Counted from the first letter of the stretch, positions 31,067-41,288 are shown. The stretch: DNA of 64,000 bases from Macrophomina tecta (GCA_024180945.1 JAKSGN010000012.1:1-64000), one strand, 5' to 3'. Made by a program: numbers and translations. The notes: generated by a model not told the origin, from the letters alone.

Positions 31067-32260
31067 ATGCCTGGCGTCCGTGGTATTGCCATTACATCTC
31101 GAACCGAATGGAGTGGATTGTGGAGACGGCTGTGCATACAACTCATGGCAGGACCTTTGCTCGTATCTGTACAAGCGCACGAGTATAGCTCATGGGTTTT
31201 GCGTGATTCGAAATTGGTGGAAAACAATACAAATGTGACTGCATCATCAGCGGGGAGCACACTATCCGTCACCACTCCCAGGGATACCACGGTGTTGACT
31301 GGTAACGCTGTCGATGCAGGACGGTCTGTCTCCCCGGTAGCTTCGTGGGACCTGTGGACTAGTCCACAGATTGGCATAACCGTGTGCGATATCGCATGTC
31401 TTACCTCCCAACACCAGGCCCAGGAATCCCAGGGTACCGTCGAAAAGCTGTCAAGCGCTGGTGGGAAGCAAGATACCGCGAAAAGCGCGACATGGATGAG
31501 CCAGTCAGCAGTAGCTGTATCGCCATGCTCGGGACCTACGGTCAGTGACGCCTCAACCTCACGCGCAAGCAACCTTTATGAGGCAACCACCACGTTGCCC
31601 GGAATTCCTGAGTCTGTGTCCAGCATGGCTATCAAAGTGCCCACATCATGGGCGGACGATAATTTAGACCTACCGGCCAGCTTTACCACCACCTTCCAGA
31701 CGAATAATATAGTTTTCACGACAGAATCAGCTACGGGACATGCTCTTCCTACAGCGGGTACTATATTGATAAACGAAGGTCGAACCTCGCCGAACAGCTT
31801 GGGCTCAACAACAAGCAGAGACGAGTCTACAGCAGCTCTGCTTGCCCCATCCTGGGACACATGGACTATCTCAGTCTTGTCTAGTGGGCCATCGACGTCT
31901 CAGCCCTGTCAGAGTTTCCCCTGTTCAACAACGCTCGGCTCAACAGGGACTTTACCAAGCAGCTATGTAACCCTTCAATTCATAGGTTCTGGTAGACAAA
32001 CTTACTTGACCGCAAGTCACACGGCAGCAACATCATCGTCATTCTCCACAGGTAATAGTATGTCATCTGATGATGCGTCTTCTGGATCGAGTAAAGGTAA
32101 AACAGTTGGGATATGCGTTGGTGCAATAGGCGGAGCGACCGTTTTCGCGGGAATAGCGATATGGGTTGCCAAGCGGTATCGCAGGAAGAAACTATCTGGC
32201 TTGAAAGAGCGGAGGCCAGTTATTTCGCGGCCTTTGCCTGTTGGTTACGGCAGTGGATAG
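31067..32260 (+). CDS. Mucin-like single-pass membrane protein, 397 aa
   Basis: The ectodomain of about 320 residues is very rich in Ser and Thr, as in O-mannosylated cell-wall stress sensors of the Wsc/Mid2 kind. One membrane helix follows (GKTVGICVGAIGGATVFAGI then AIWVA), preceded by a low-complexity SSSFSTGNSMSSDD stretch and followed by a basic stop-transfer KRYRRKK and a ~25-residue tail. The N-terminus is uncertain: the ATG at 31067 gives no clean signal peptide, while an overlapping ATG at 31062 gives a more signal-like MICLASVVLPLHL in another frame that ends after ~60 codons; a missed intron could connect them. TATA-like TATAAAC lies about 30 bases upstream. The function as a wall or surface sensor is inferred from architecture only. 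Confidence 0.65.
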   Translation: MPGVRGIAITSRTEWSGLWRRLCIQLMAGPLLVSVQAHEYSSWVLRDSKLVENNTNVTASSAGSTLSVTTPRDTTVLTGNAVDAGRSVSPVASWDLWTSPQIGITVCDIACLTSQHQAQESQGTVEKLSSAGGKQDTAKSATWMSQSAVAVSPCSGPTVSDASTSRASNLYEATTTLPGIPESVSSMAIKVPTSWADDNLDLPASFTTTFQTNNIVFTTESATGHALPTAGTILINEGRTSPNSLGSTTSRDESTAALLAPSWDTWTISVLSSGPSTSQPCQSFPCSTTLGSTGTLPSSYVTLQFIGSGRQTYLTASHTAATSSSFSTGNSMSSDDASSGSSKGKTVGICVGAIGGATVFAGIAIWVAKRYRRKKLSGLKERRPVISRPLPVGYGSG

Positions 32261-32553
32261 TTCAGCTTCGATATCATTCCATTAACTAGATTGACGACCC
32301 TCCTAGTAGTAGTAGTGGTGGTAGTAACGATTCATGCAAACTCTTTGCTTATTCTAGTATGGTATCCTAAGGGAGAGTGAATTCAGAGAAACATTGAGGT
32401 AAGAAACTGATCTTTCCTTACAGGCGATGCTGTCTGGCAGGGTCCTCTAGCCCTCCGGGCTTCCAAGCTGCCTCTACAGCGGAGCAATTCAGATGTGAAA
32501 ACAAAAAAAAAAAAAAATTAGTAGAAAATGAAAGGGAAAACGAAAGATACTAG
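32261..32553. other. Intergenic with poly(A) run
   Basis: Contains a ~15-base A run near 32503 and (TAG/TGG)n near 32305. No gene seen. Confidence 0.4.
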
Positions 32554-32566
32554 AATTGGCCATATA

Positions 32567-34345
32567 ATGATGATGATGATGATTCATACACCCCGTCGGC
32601 CTCAGCAGACCATAGGGAAAAGACGCACTACAGAATACTTTTAAAATACATGAAGATCCCGGTTCATCCAAGGCCCAAAAATTGAGAGAACAACAGTCGA
32701 ATACAAGCAGTCACCCAGCAAGAAAGAAGAGGAGAAAACGAGAAATCCCTAAAGTTAGTAGAACATGAAAGCCATCCTTACCCTGTTTCCTTGACCAGCC
32801 TGCCTCCTGGTTTCCATCAAGAGCGCTTTCCTGAGTGTTGCCCGTCTCTCTAACGGCGGGGCAGCAAGCACCGAGAGACCATTAGCCACAGGGCCTGGTT
32901 GCCTCCATACCACCAGCTTCCTCCTCTTTTCTCTGTACTTTACCTCTCCAGCCTCCCCATCATCTCCTCCAGGAACTCCTTGTATGTCGGGCAGCCTCGA
33001 TCGTCTGCCCTGTGCGGGCCGCCGCAAGCTGCGCACTTCTCCACACTCGAACTGCAGTTGTTTTCCTTGTGTCCAATGCCCGCGCACTTTAGGCACCTCT
33101 CTTCGCCTGTGCATCGAAATTTTTGGTGGTCGTAGCTCTGGCATCGGAAGCAGCGCCGAGGGCGAGGCCGATGCTCAAATACGTTGGTGTACGCCGCTTC
33201 TCCGCCGATGTCGATCACCCTGCACCCCAGGAACGCGTCAGCATCGCTTTTCTTCGCCAAGTAAATCACAGCTGATCCGTATAGTCGGTCGCTCGGCTTG
33301 CTAAGCCAGCGCGCATGCACGATCTCCACCTCGTTCTCTTTGCTCATCATTTCGCAGGCATCCGCTCGCAGAGCCGTACGCTCGTTGTTGAATACCGTCG
33401 TCTTGTTGACACTGTCTACCTTTACCGGGTACCATTGTCGGCCTCTCATCCTCGCGCCTCTGAATGCTGTCTTAAGCCAGCCGCTATGCGACCTAACGGT
33501 TTCCTCATCATCCTTGGAGCGGAAGAGGAGTCGTACCTTCGCCGCATCGTTCGCGTTCCTCGTCAGGCCACAGCATTTGATGTTATTGGTCGCTTCCTGG
33601 CTTTCGAGTGCCCTCTGAAACTGCGCGCGTATGTCTCCCGGCTTTGTGGTGTCAATGTTGGCTTCGGAGAGATCGAGCTCGATCGCTGGTGGCGGCGACA
33701 GTGGCAGTGGCGTGTTCGTGATCGCGGCTCGCGCCGGCATGGCTGGCATCGACGCTGGGCTGGTGTTCGCGGACGTTGGCGGCGTGGCGGGCATGGTTTT
33801 TAAGGGCGCTTGCGTAGCTCGCGTTGATCTGCGACTGCGAAGTCAGGTTCCTGCGCGTCGTCTCGATGAGCGCCGCCATCTGCTTCTCCATCTTTCCCAT
33901 GCGCTCTTCCATCTTGACCTGCGTTTCCTCGGACGTCTCTAGCGCGCTGCGCAGCCGCATGATCTCATCTTCGTTGCTGGCCACTTGTTCCGCAAGCGCT
34001 TCATTCCGCTCGGTGAGCTGGTTATTCTGCGCGACAATGACGTTGAGCAAGCCAATCACGTCGTCTAAGGTCGATTCGCTCGATTCGCTCGGTAGGTCAG
34101 GTACGATAGTTGCGTGATTTCCACGTTGCCTCGTTGGTTTGCCGGTGTGAAGGGCGTGATAGTCGGTTCGTCGGGCTCGGAGACGCGCAGCGCGTCGCGA
34201 CGCGCCAACGATCGCGTATCCGCCCCCATCGTCCTCGTCCGCCGACATTAGTGGGTCGCTTGTATAATATCTCCGGTAGCTCTGTTCTTTTCTTTCTTCC
34301 AATGGTTCGCTCGTGATTCTCTATCAGTGATTTTCTCGGGGCGTT
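32567..34345 (-). mobile_element. ORF1-only Tad-like LINE derivative (1,779 bp) with 13-bp TSD
   Basis: A perfect 13-bp duplication AATTGGCCATATA flanks the block (32554-32566 and 34346-34358). On the minus strand it has a 5' leader, ORF1 (starting at 34302) and, about 370 bases after ORF1, a 3' end GGGGTGTATGAATCATCATC with a (CAT)n tail. No endonuclease or reverse transcriptase ORF2 lies between. The same 3' end occurs at 34.5 and 37.2 kb. Because the target duplication encloses the whole deleted form, the deletion was probably present in the RNA that inserted. Confidence 0.85.
32940..34302 (-). pseudogene. LINE ORF1 (gag-like, three zinc knuckles), frameshifted
   Basis: The first frame (34302-33652) encodes a coiled-coil region (LTERNEALAEQVASNEDEIM). 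Near 33790 the reading passes to another frame (33794-32940), apparently by a one-base indel. The second frame carries the nucleic-acid-binding part with three knuckles: C-x2-C-x4-H-x4-C twice (CFRCQSYDHQKFRC, CLKCAGIGHKENNC) and CAACGGPHRADDRGC. This order is that of ORF1 proteins in Tad1/CgT1-type fungal LINEs, which bind element RNA. It ends with EEMMGRLER. The frameshift makes it non-functional as written. Confidence 0.8.
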
Positions 34346-34380
34346 AATTGGCCATATATCATTGTGTACTAGCGCATTCG

Positions 34381-34640
34381 TGTTGGAATAGTCAGCTATC
34401 ACGTGCTGTCTCTTTAGTCTATGTAGCGTCAGCACTAGCATTAGTATAAGGAGAGCCTTGAATGAACTGGGGTCCCAATGTAGATTAGCGTAGATTAGCG
34501 TTCCTTGTCCCTATGGCCGACGGGGTGTATGAATCATCATCATCATCATCATCATCATCATAAGGAGAGCCTCCCAGGCCTCCCCCTTTTCATGGCATGC
34601 CAATCCTACTCTTCAATCCGCATCTATACACATTCCAACA
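34381..34640 (-). mobile_element. LTR-B solo LTR (about 146 bp net) split by a LINE fragment, TSD ATTCG
   Basis: TGTTGGAATAGTC ... CACATTCCAACA, with a perfect ATTCG duplication (34376-34380 and 34641-34645). In reverse complement it aligns with the 23463 copy (CATGCCAATCC, CACGTG, TATAAGGAGAG). A 101-bp LINE fragment with its own duplication lies inside. Confidence 0.8.
34459..34559 (+). mobile_element. 5'-truncated Tad-like LINE 3' end (101 bp), TSD ATAAGGAGAGCCT
   Basis: Contains CCCTATGGCCGACGGGG then TGTATGAA(TCA)n, the same 3' terminus as the 32567 LINE in opposite orientation. A perfect 13-bp ATAAGGAGAGCCT duplication flanks it (34446-34458 and 34560-34572). Severe 5' truncation is the usual outcome of target-primed reverse transcription. 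Confidence 0.88.
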
Positions 34641-34706
34641 ATTCGTAAAGCAGCTCGATACTCCAGCTATCCCATCTACCGTCACCTGACTGTACTGCCC
34701 GTCGAC

Positions 34707-35156
34707 CTATTGTAGCCTCTTGCAGAAAGGCCAGCAGTGGGCCGAATCCCTCTTTGAAAAAAAAAAAAAATCCTTTATACGGTTGCTAGTGATGTCTCCG
34801 GCAAGTATGATCCCCCCTTCTTTTAGGGCCTTCTTGAGGACCTCCCTTTGTTGATGTCGTCTCCTGCAGGCGAACAGGAGGTGCCCAACTTTCTGAGAGT
34901 CGTGATTGCGCCACAGGCATCTTGGGCGGGCTGTCCTGCGGAAACTATAGAGGTAGGCTCCGGTGCAGGCGTAGTCCGTCTTCAGCTGCAGGTAGCGCGC
35001 TGATATTTCTTTGGGAGCGTCCAGCACTCGATCTGGAGTCTGAAGCAAAGCATTGGTTATGGCCCAGTGTGCCTTGACTTTCTCCCTATTCCGTGCCATC
35101 GCTTTTGCCTCGTTCTTCCCGCATTCTCCCTTCCATTTCGTGGTCGGCCCATTCAT
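34707..35156 (-). pseudogene. LINE ORF2 C-terminal remnant
   Basis: The 149-codon frame reads like the region after RNase H in Tad-type ORF2: KAHWAITNALLQTPDRVLDA, YLQLKTDYACTGAYLYSFRR, then a degenerate zinc motif RPRCLWRNHDSQKVGHLLFA-C. The last line matches the C-x(n)-C-x(n)-H-x(n)-C end seen in the LINEs at 53-59 kb (CPCSNNAKQTPKHLFLEC). No reverse transcriptase remains. It ends about 100 bases before the ferric-reductase-like ATG. Confidence 0.65.
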
Positions 35157-35258
35157 TTAGGGGCTTCTTAGTGGCCAAATCAATTACGTCTCCCTTATCT
35201 ACCAACCACTCGCAGCACCAACTCATCGCCACGAATATTCCTTGTGCATCTTGTTTTC

Positions 35259-36917
35259 ATGGATATCACTTACATCTACTGCATCGCTGTTGGAGGACTT
35301 GTGGCCTTGATTGGCTTGGTCCCCCGCCTGATATCAATCGCCAAACGGGTCTGGCGCACAATCTTGGTCGCAAGTGCCAAACATTTGGCTCTCCCGTATG
35401 TTGTTGGGCGCCATCAACACCTAGGTCCATGGACGAGGCTCGATGTTCTCATATGGGTAGCATTCTTCGCTACCAATCTTTTCTGCGTCGCCATGCACGT
35501 GTCTTCATGGTCAGAAGCAGGTCGCCGAGCGGCATCCCTGTGCCTGGTCAACATGATCCCTCTCTACGGTGGAACGCACGTTGCCCACATGGCAGACACC
35601 CTCGGCGTGAGCAGGAGGACCTACCTTCAGATACACCGCATAGCGGGCGTAGCCACCCTCGTTGCCGCCACGTTCCACGTATGCGTTATGCTCGTCGCGA
35701 GGGAATCCATCAGTAGTGAGAATAGACACTCACTCATGGTAAGACGATACTCGTACCTTGCTGATCCAGCGCAGTGCTAATTTTGGCAGGCTCTGATTGT
35801 ATTTGGCATAATAGCCATCACCTCTTTCCCCCCACTCCGAAAGTATTGGTATGAGAGTTTCCTCCGCATCCATCAGCTCTCAAGCATCGTTGCATTTTTG
35901 AGTCTATTGTGGCATGTCCCAAGCGGAAACACATTTTTCGTCATCTGCCAGACAATCACGGCCGCTATATTTCTCATAGCACTCATTGCCCAGGTTGCAG
36001 TGATGGTATACCGCAACGACCTGTATCACGGTGGCCCAACAGTGCGCATTGGCGGCTCGAAAGAGCTGCTGCAAATCGATCTCGAACTTAGAAAGCCCTT
36101 GCGCACCGAACCAGGTCAATACGTGAATCTCTGGATCCCCTCACTCAGCACTTGGTCATTCGCACAAAGCCATCCATTCGCCGTGGCATCGTGGTCGGAA
36201 GCCCCGGCAAGCCACTTGCGCCTCGTTGTCAAGCCTTTCAACGGCCTTACGCGAAAAATGGCCGAGTCAGTGGAGCAGTCGACAAGGCCACGTAGAGCGC
36301 TGTTCAGCGGACCCCATGGTAAAAAAATCTCTTTGGCAGGCTACTCAAACGTTGTTATGATCGCGACCGGACTCGGTATATTCGCGCAGCTGCCGTATCT
36401 GCAGAAGCTGGCTCACTGTGAAGGAAGGCGACAGCGTCATGGCCAGAGAATTCACGTTGTGTGGTACATGAGTAGCAATAGCGGCGCGCCAATGCCGGAC
36501 TCGGCCTATGATATAGCTAAGGATGTCATCAATGACGCGCTGGGCAAGAACCATGTGCGTCCCACTCTTGACTCACTGATGCGTCCCCTCACTAACAACC
36601 TGATAGAACATATACACGTCTTTCTACAAACATTCGCTTTCCAAAGACGAGGAATATGGTGGGAGAGTAAAGCTGCTCCACGGTCCACCTCCCCTGGGCG
36701 ACATTTTCGACGAGGAAGCTAGGGAGCTTGGGAAGAAAGGAAAGATGCTAGTCTTGCGTGAGTGATCCTATATGGCAGCTTTCCACAGCTGCGATCCTAA
36801 TGTTATGCTGATCAAAAAGTATCTGCCTGTAATGCAACCAGAGACGAGGTACGAATCATTTTGAGGAGCCGCCTACATGAGCTTGACTTTGTCGAGCTGG
36901 AGTACCAGCCTAACTAG
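35259..36917 (+). CDS. Ferric-reductase-like transmembrane flavocytochrome, 497 aa
   Basis: Exons 35259-35738, 35790-36554, 36607-36757 and 36820-36917 join in frame. Introns are 51-62 bases, with donors GTAAGA, GTGCGT and GTGAGT and branch CTAAC or similar. The membrane part has the two bis-heme His pairs of FRE/NOX proteins: His126 and His140 (IHRIAGVATLVAATFH), His188 and His202 (IHQLSSIVAFLSLLWH), each 13 residues apart. An FAD-binding barrel follows (SHPFAVASWS) and then the NAD(P)-binding region (VVMIATGLGIFAQLPYL, KLLHGPPPLGDIF), ending VELEYQPN. The reaction would be transfer of electrons from NADPH across the membrane to ferric iron or another acceptor. It is shorter than many family members (600-750 aa), mainly at the N-terminus. 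The last three exons needed re-framing by splicing. It directly abuts LINE debris on both sides. Confidence 0.85.
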
Positions 36918-37109
36918 AGGCTTCATCTAGTATACTCTTAACTTTCCTTATACGCATAGTTTAGCCGTTGTCTTTTATTATTTTGTTTCTCTTTCCTTCA
37001 ATTCTTATCTTTCATTCACATCTTCTTCCCATTCCTCCAGCTACCTTTGTGGTAGTGAGCCCAGACAATATTTCAAGCATCGGCATCTTACTACCATTCG
37101 CTCAAGTGG

Positions 37110-37250
37110 ACGGGCTCTGGATGAACCGGGATTCGATGCACGTAGAGTAGATCTAGCGTCCTTTTCCCTATGGTCTTTGGAGGCCAACGGGGCGTATGAA
37201 TAATACCATCGTCGTCGTCGTCGTCGTCATTGTCGTCGATGTCGTCATCA
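37110..37250 (+). mobile_element. Tad-like LINE 3' end fragment
   Basis: TGGATGAACCGGGATTC, TTTTCCCTATGG, CCAACGGGGCGTATGAAT then a degenerate (CGT)n/(CAT)n tail repeat the 3' end of the 32567 element (there TGGATGAACCGGGATC ... CCGACGGGGTGTATGAAT). The 5' limit and target duplication could not be fixed. Confidence 0.7.
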
Positions 37251-37559
37251 ATCGATGGACATGCTGACGGCATCCCTAGAAGGTCTGTACATATTCAGCG
37301 CCGTTAGGATGCGAACTAGGGAGAAGCGGTCTTCAGATGGCGGATTAGTGGATAATGCCCTCTGTATTGCCGCCAAGGTAGGAGAAGTGGCGACGGGTAG
37401 CGGCTGGCTAAAAGTGGACAGCTGGGCCCTCATTCAGCGGTATGAAGTGACTTGTATGAAGCTGCTGCACCAGGAGCGTGGGAGGCGACGAGCGTCAAAA
37501 CGTTCCCGGGGGATCGCTGAACCCCCGTAAATTTGCCAAGAGAGCACTGACATTGAGTT

Positions 37560-38300
37560 TAACCCAAAGCGTAAACCTCACTTTCCGCCTCATGACCCTC
37601 CTTTTCCTGCTGTAGAAGTCTCACTGCAGCAATGTCCTCAAGTAGAGGCAGTAAACCTGCCAGCCAGATTGCTGCTGGGATAGCACGAGTGCGCGATCGA
37701 CCCGGAGAACGGGAGGTTCATCTCACCACTGCAATGAATGATGCTAACATTCGCAAACTTGGAAGTAGAACGGTTTTAGGCGATGTAGCCGTACAGCCAA
37801 CTCCCGTGGTCAGCCAGCCCAGTGGTCTGCATTAACGACGCAGCAACGACGAGGGAGAGGGCCACACGGACGGAAATATCAGTCTTCACGGAGGAGTCGC
37901 AGCGAAAGAATCCTCCTATATTCTGCACGGATACCGCGGGCAAGGTCGTGCTGGAACACTCCCAAACCATAGACAGCAGCGAAACTGGTAGCATCACGGC
38001 ACCGAGCTGCAGGCGATCGAGGGCACGGTGAAGCTGGTAGACAGCACGTGGTCACTGCAGGCGATTGCACGCATGCTAGAAGCAGCAAAGGTAGGGCATG
38101 TTATCCATAGCCACAGCGAGGCAGCATTATAGGTAGTCGTCCGCCCGGGCGTCGTAGCTGTTGAGGCATTGCGCAGAGTGGATTTTGCGCGCTCGGAGAG
38201 CCGAGGCGTGAGAGCGGGGGCACCGGTCGATTTTAGGCTCCCGGTGAGGTCTCCCGGCGAGAGAGAGTGCAAAAAGGTTCAAGCGTCGCACCATTGAGGA
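37560..38300 (+). pseudogene. LINE ORF2 RNase H-region remnant
   Basis: Broken plus-strand frames read FCTDTAGKVVLEHSQTIDSS, then ELQAIEGTVKLVDSTWSLQA, then GHVIHSHSEAAL followed by a stop. These correspond to the catalytic Asp (TDGSG), Glu (ELQAIEG) and Asp (YTDSQAAL) blocks of LINE RNase H, with changed residues in the first and third. The upstream stretch (SLQQCPQVEAV) resembles the linker between reverse transcriptase and RNase H in Tad-like elements. Frameshifts and stops make it non-functional. Confidence 0.6.
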
Positions 38301-38439
38301 AGATAGGCCTATCCCGAAAAGCAAGCTCATATGCATCACCGTTCTCATACAGCAGGGATGTGCCCCAGGCAACTACTACAAACGCTACTATCTTGCTCCG
38401 CTGTGTAGGTACTGCGGTGTAACATCTTAGAAGACTTTG

Positions 38440-39054
38440 CCGAGCACTAGCGACGGTTCATACCCGAAGACTGTACGATAAGCCCAGCTAGCAAGTGCCG
38501 TCGGCGATGGGCCAGCTTTGAACAGTAAAACAGGGTATAATGGGTCGCTGGGCAACGTGTAGTGAGATGCAGACTCGGGGACATGCATACGTGCTCGGGA
38601 ATCGGTCAGAAGCGAAACGACCGAGTAGCTCCTACATCGACGGGCCGCCAAAGCAGTGGAAGGTGAACTCAAGCGCAAGGAAAGCAAAAGCAGCTTTTGC
38701 GCTGGCAACGGGTAGACTCAGCAGACGGTAAATAGGCGGTGACGATGCTGCAACCACAACGGGTCAGTTCTCGCAGCTCTGCCGATATAGGAACAGGCCG
38801 CGCGTAGGAATATGGTCGTCATAGCAGACCAGATCCGGGCAAGGAAGACGGCAGAGCACGGATCGAAGCCATCATCTATGTCATTCCTTTTGTCTCTATA
38901 GTCACTAGACCAAGATAATCGATCAAATCGATCACTGACACCTCCTTTCTTGGGCAGTCAAGCTGGTATATGTATGGTGCGATGCCTTGTGACGCCAGCA
39001 ATCAGAGGTGGACCGGAAGATACGTCATCCCTCTATCAGAAAAGGGCTTAGATA
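38440..39054. other. Stretch without recognised gene
   Basis: Possibly further decayed retroelement sequence; no domain or matched repeat. Confidence 0.35.
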
Positions 39055-39515
39055 TGACATATCCTAGAAAAAATTCTTAGAAATCATATAGTCCTAGAAT
39101 GAAATTCCTAGGAAATAAACAGTCCTAGAAGATTCTACCTAGGAATTCATAAATCCCGGGAATTCTTTCCCAGGAACTCTCTAGTACTAGGAAACTTTTT
39201 GTCCTGGGAAATGGTTCTCGGGAATTTCCTCCTCGGAGTTTGCTCCTAGGAATTTGTTCCTGGGAGACTGTTCCTGGGAATTTGCTCCTGGGTATCTGTT
39301 CCTGGGAAATTCCTTCTGGGAAGGCCGAACTCCTAAGAATTGTCTCCTAGGAATTTTCTATTCCTAGGAATTGCCTCTTAGGAGTTTTCTATTCCGAGGA
39401 GCTTTCTCCTGGGAATCCTGCATTCTTGGGAACCATACTTTCCTAGGAATTCTTTTCTGAGAATCTAATAGTCCCAGGATTTATATTCTAGGATACTAAA
39501 GTTTCTTGAACGTTT
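39055..39515. repeat. Array of degenerate TTCCTAGGAA palindromes
   Basis: About 450 bases consist almost wholly of variants of the palindromes TTCCTAGGAA, TCCTGGGAA and TCCCAGGAA separated by 5-10 mostly T/A-rich bases, with roughly 25-30 cores at a mean spacing near 16-17 bases. Each core reads nearly the same on both strands. There is no long open frame. Spacers are neither constant in length nor unique in the CRISPR sense. Confidence 0.85.
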
Positions 39516-39519
39516 CCTA

Positions 39520-40208
39520 GAGTCTATGCAGCTTAGGCACAGTATTACTGTTGTGAACCATCCAACAGTAAGGAAACCTGGAAAGACACTAAGAATAGAT
39601 TGCTCTCGCGTTCGGTGGTGTCACTCTAGTGCGCAGAGGGGCTGGCGGTGACGGCCATGCGACTTTGCACGCCGCCAGCTCGAATGGCCTTGACTATCGC
39701 GGTTCTCCGCTGCGATAAGACAACGAACGGGTTAACACCCGAATCAACAAGAACAGTCTATCTACGGACTTACCGTTCGGTGATCGCGTCCCAGGACACG
39801 GTTCTCCCGGAGCAAGACGAGATCAAGCGGCAGACAAATGTGCCGAAAAGGTTTACAAGTACGATGAGCGAAGATGGCCTATGGCACCACTAGGATATAG
39901 AGGCAAAGCTGCGCTTACACAGGCGACGTGAGGAAACTCGACACGCAAGTCGCACATCAACGTTGTCAACGCTAACTTGCCCACCGGAATCCTCTCCACT
40001 GATTCTGGCGTCGAGAATAGAAACAAAACAAAGCAATGCTAGCGCTTATCAAGGATGGACAATCTTGCATTGACAATTACCTAAGCTAGCGCAACTTGGG
40101 TTGGAAATACTTTAACGTATAATGAAATCTGAGAATGTTTGGGGTGCTGAATGGCAGAGACGTATGGTTGAGAAAGCCAGCCGGTAGCAGGAAGCCGTCG
40201 TCAGGAAC
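39520..40208. other. Stretch without recognised gene
   Basis: Only short frames; no repeat matched. Confidence 0.4.
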
Positions 40209-40847
40209 CTAATCGTCCCCTCTCTCACCTGCGTCCTCATTCGAACTTTCAGTCCTCCGATCGGTCGCACTGACCTCTTTAGACGGCTTCCTTGACCTCT
40301 TTGGGCTGGGGACATTGTCATCATCATCCGAATCGCTTTCATCCGGCGCCGGTCGCTTCAAGGACGACTTTAGAATCTGTGAAATGCATATCCAGCAAGC
40401 ATGATGCGTGGACTTGTTGCATTCGAGGTGGTACAAGTGTTTACCACAATCTCCACGCGTGAAGGACTGTCCCGCCAGAGAATCCTTGCCACACTCTGCT
40501 GCGCAAGGAGCAGACGTAAACCTATAGCTTCCAACGGAGTACGGCAGCAACTCGTCGTGCTCACCCTTGCCATGTCGCTCGCGAAGGATCGTCTCCCACT
40601 GTCCCAGTTCTTCCATACGCCGCTGAAATCGTTGTTCGCTCATTTTTTGAATTTCAAAGAGCACGTGCATCCGCTTGTTCTCCGATAAGTAGTGGAGGAC
40701 TGCACCTCGCTCGTTCGCGTCCAGTTCCTTGAAAGCTTCGATTATCTCTAATTCACTCTTGCTTTCCAGCATCTCAAGCGTCGCTTTAAATGAAGCGGGC
40801 TTCTTAAACGGCAACTTGGCAACGGTGGGTTCGCTTGCCATGGTCAT
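40209..40847 (-). CDS. Hypothetical protein with RING-like Cys/His cluster, 212 aa
   Basis: A single exon starting at the ATG of MTMASEPTVAKLPFKK. Residues ~20-95 are helical and charged (ATLEMLESKSELEIIEAFKE). At ~115-155 a Cys/His cluster (APCAAECGKDSL, GDCGKHLYHLEC, HHACWIC) has the order and approximate spacing of a RING or related zinc-binding fold: C-x3-C, then C, H and H-x2-C, then C-x2-C. The tail has an acidic run (ESDSDDDDN) and a basic nuclear-localisation-like stretch (PKRSRKPSKE). Such proteins are often E3-ligase-like, but the ligand set is incomplete, so this is a suggestion only. Confidence 0.65.
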   Translation of the reverse strand: MTMASEPTVAKLPFKKPASFKATLEMLESKSELEIIEAFKELDANERGAVLHYLSENKRMHVLFEIQKMSEQRFQRRMEELGQWETILRERHGKGEHDELLPYSVGSYRFTSAPCAAECGKDSLAGQSFTRGDCGKHLYHLECNKSTHHACWICISQILKSSLKRPAPDESDSDDDDNVPSPKRSRKPSKEVSATDRRTESSNEDAGERGDD

Positions 40848-41098
40848 GTAACTTTAGGAGAGGAGTAAGTTATCAGAGAGGATGTTGAAATGGCTTATCA
40901 AAAAGTATCTGATGTTGACAGAATACGATGAGAATCCGAACTGGTGCCAGTCTATGCTAAGGGATATATATTCCAAGTACCTAACGCCCAAAATAAGATA
41001 AAACGAAGGAAATAGGTAGGCGGTAGTTAAAGGAGGACAGCCCCTCAAAAAAAATCCATCGAGCTCGAGCCTTTTCTTTTTCTTATTTTTTTAAGAGA

Positions 41099-41120
41099 TG
41101 TGTGTGTGTGTGTGTGTGTT
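41099..41120 (+). repeat. (TG)n microsatellite
   Basis: An uninterrupted TG run in the intergenic region 40.85-41.29 kb, next to T-rich runs. No gene was recognised between the genes on either side. Confidence 0.9.
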
Positions 41121-41288
41121 CGTGTGCTCTTTTTTTTTTCTGGCCGGGGGAGGAATGTTTAACGTCAGAAATTGGCTGCATCAGCCTTGCTTTGCGCGAA
41201 ACTGTTAACAGTCCCTTAGTGATGTAACAACCACGAAGTCATCGTACAGCCCATTCTGGAAGTTTTAACAAATCTCCACCGATCATAC

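Noticed and set aside
39055..39515. CRISPR-like repeat array
   Set aside because: The repeats are degenerate 10-base palindromes with short variable gaps, the genome is eukaryotic, and there are no constant repeats or unique fixed-length spacers.
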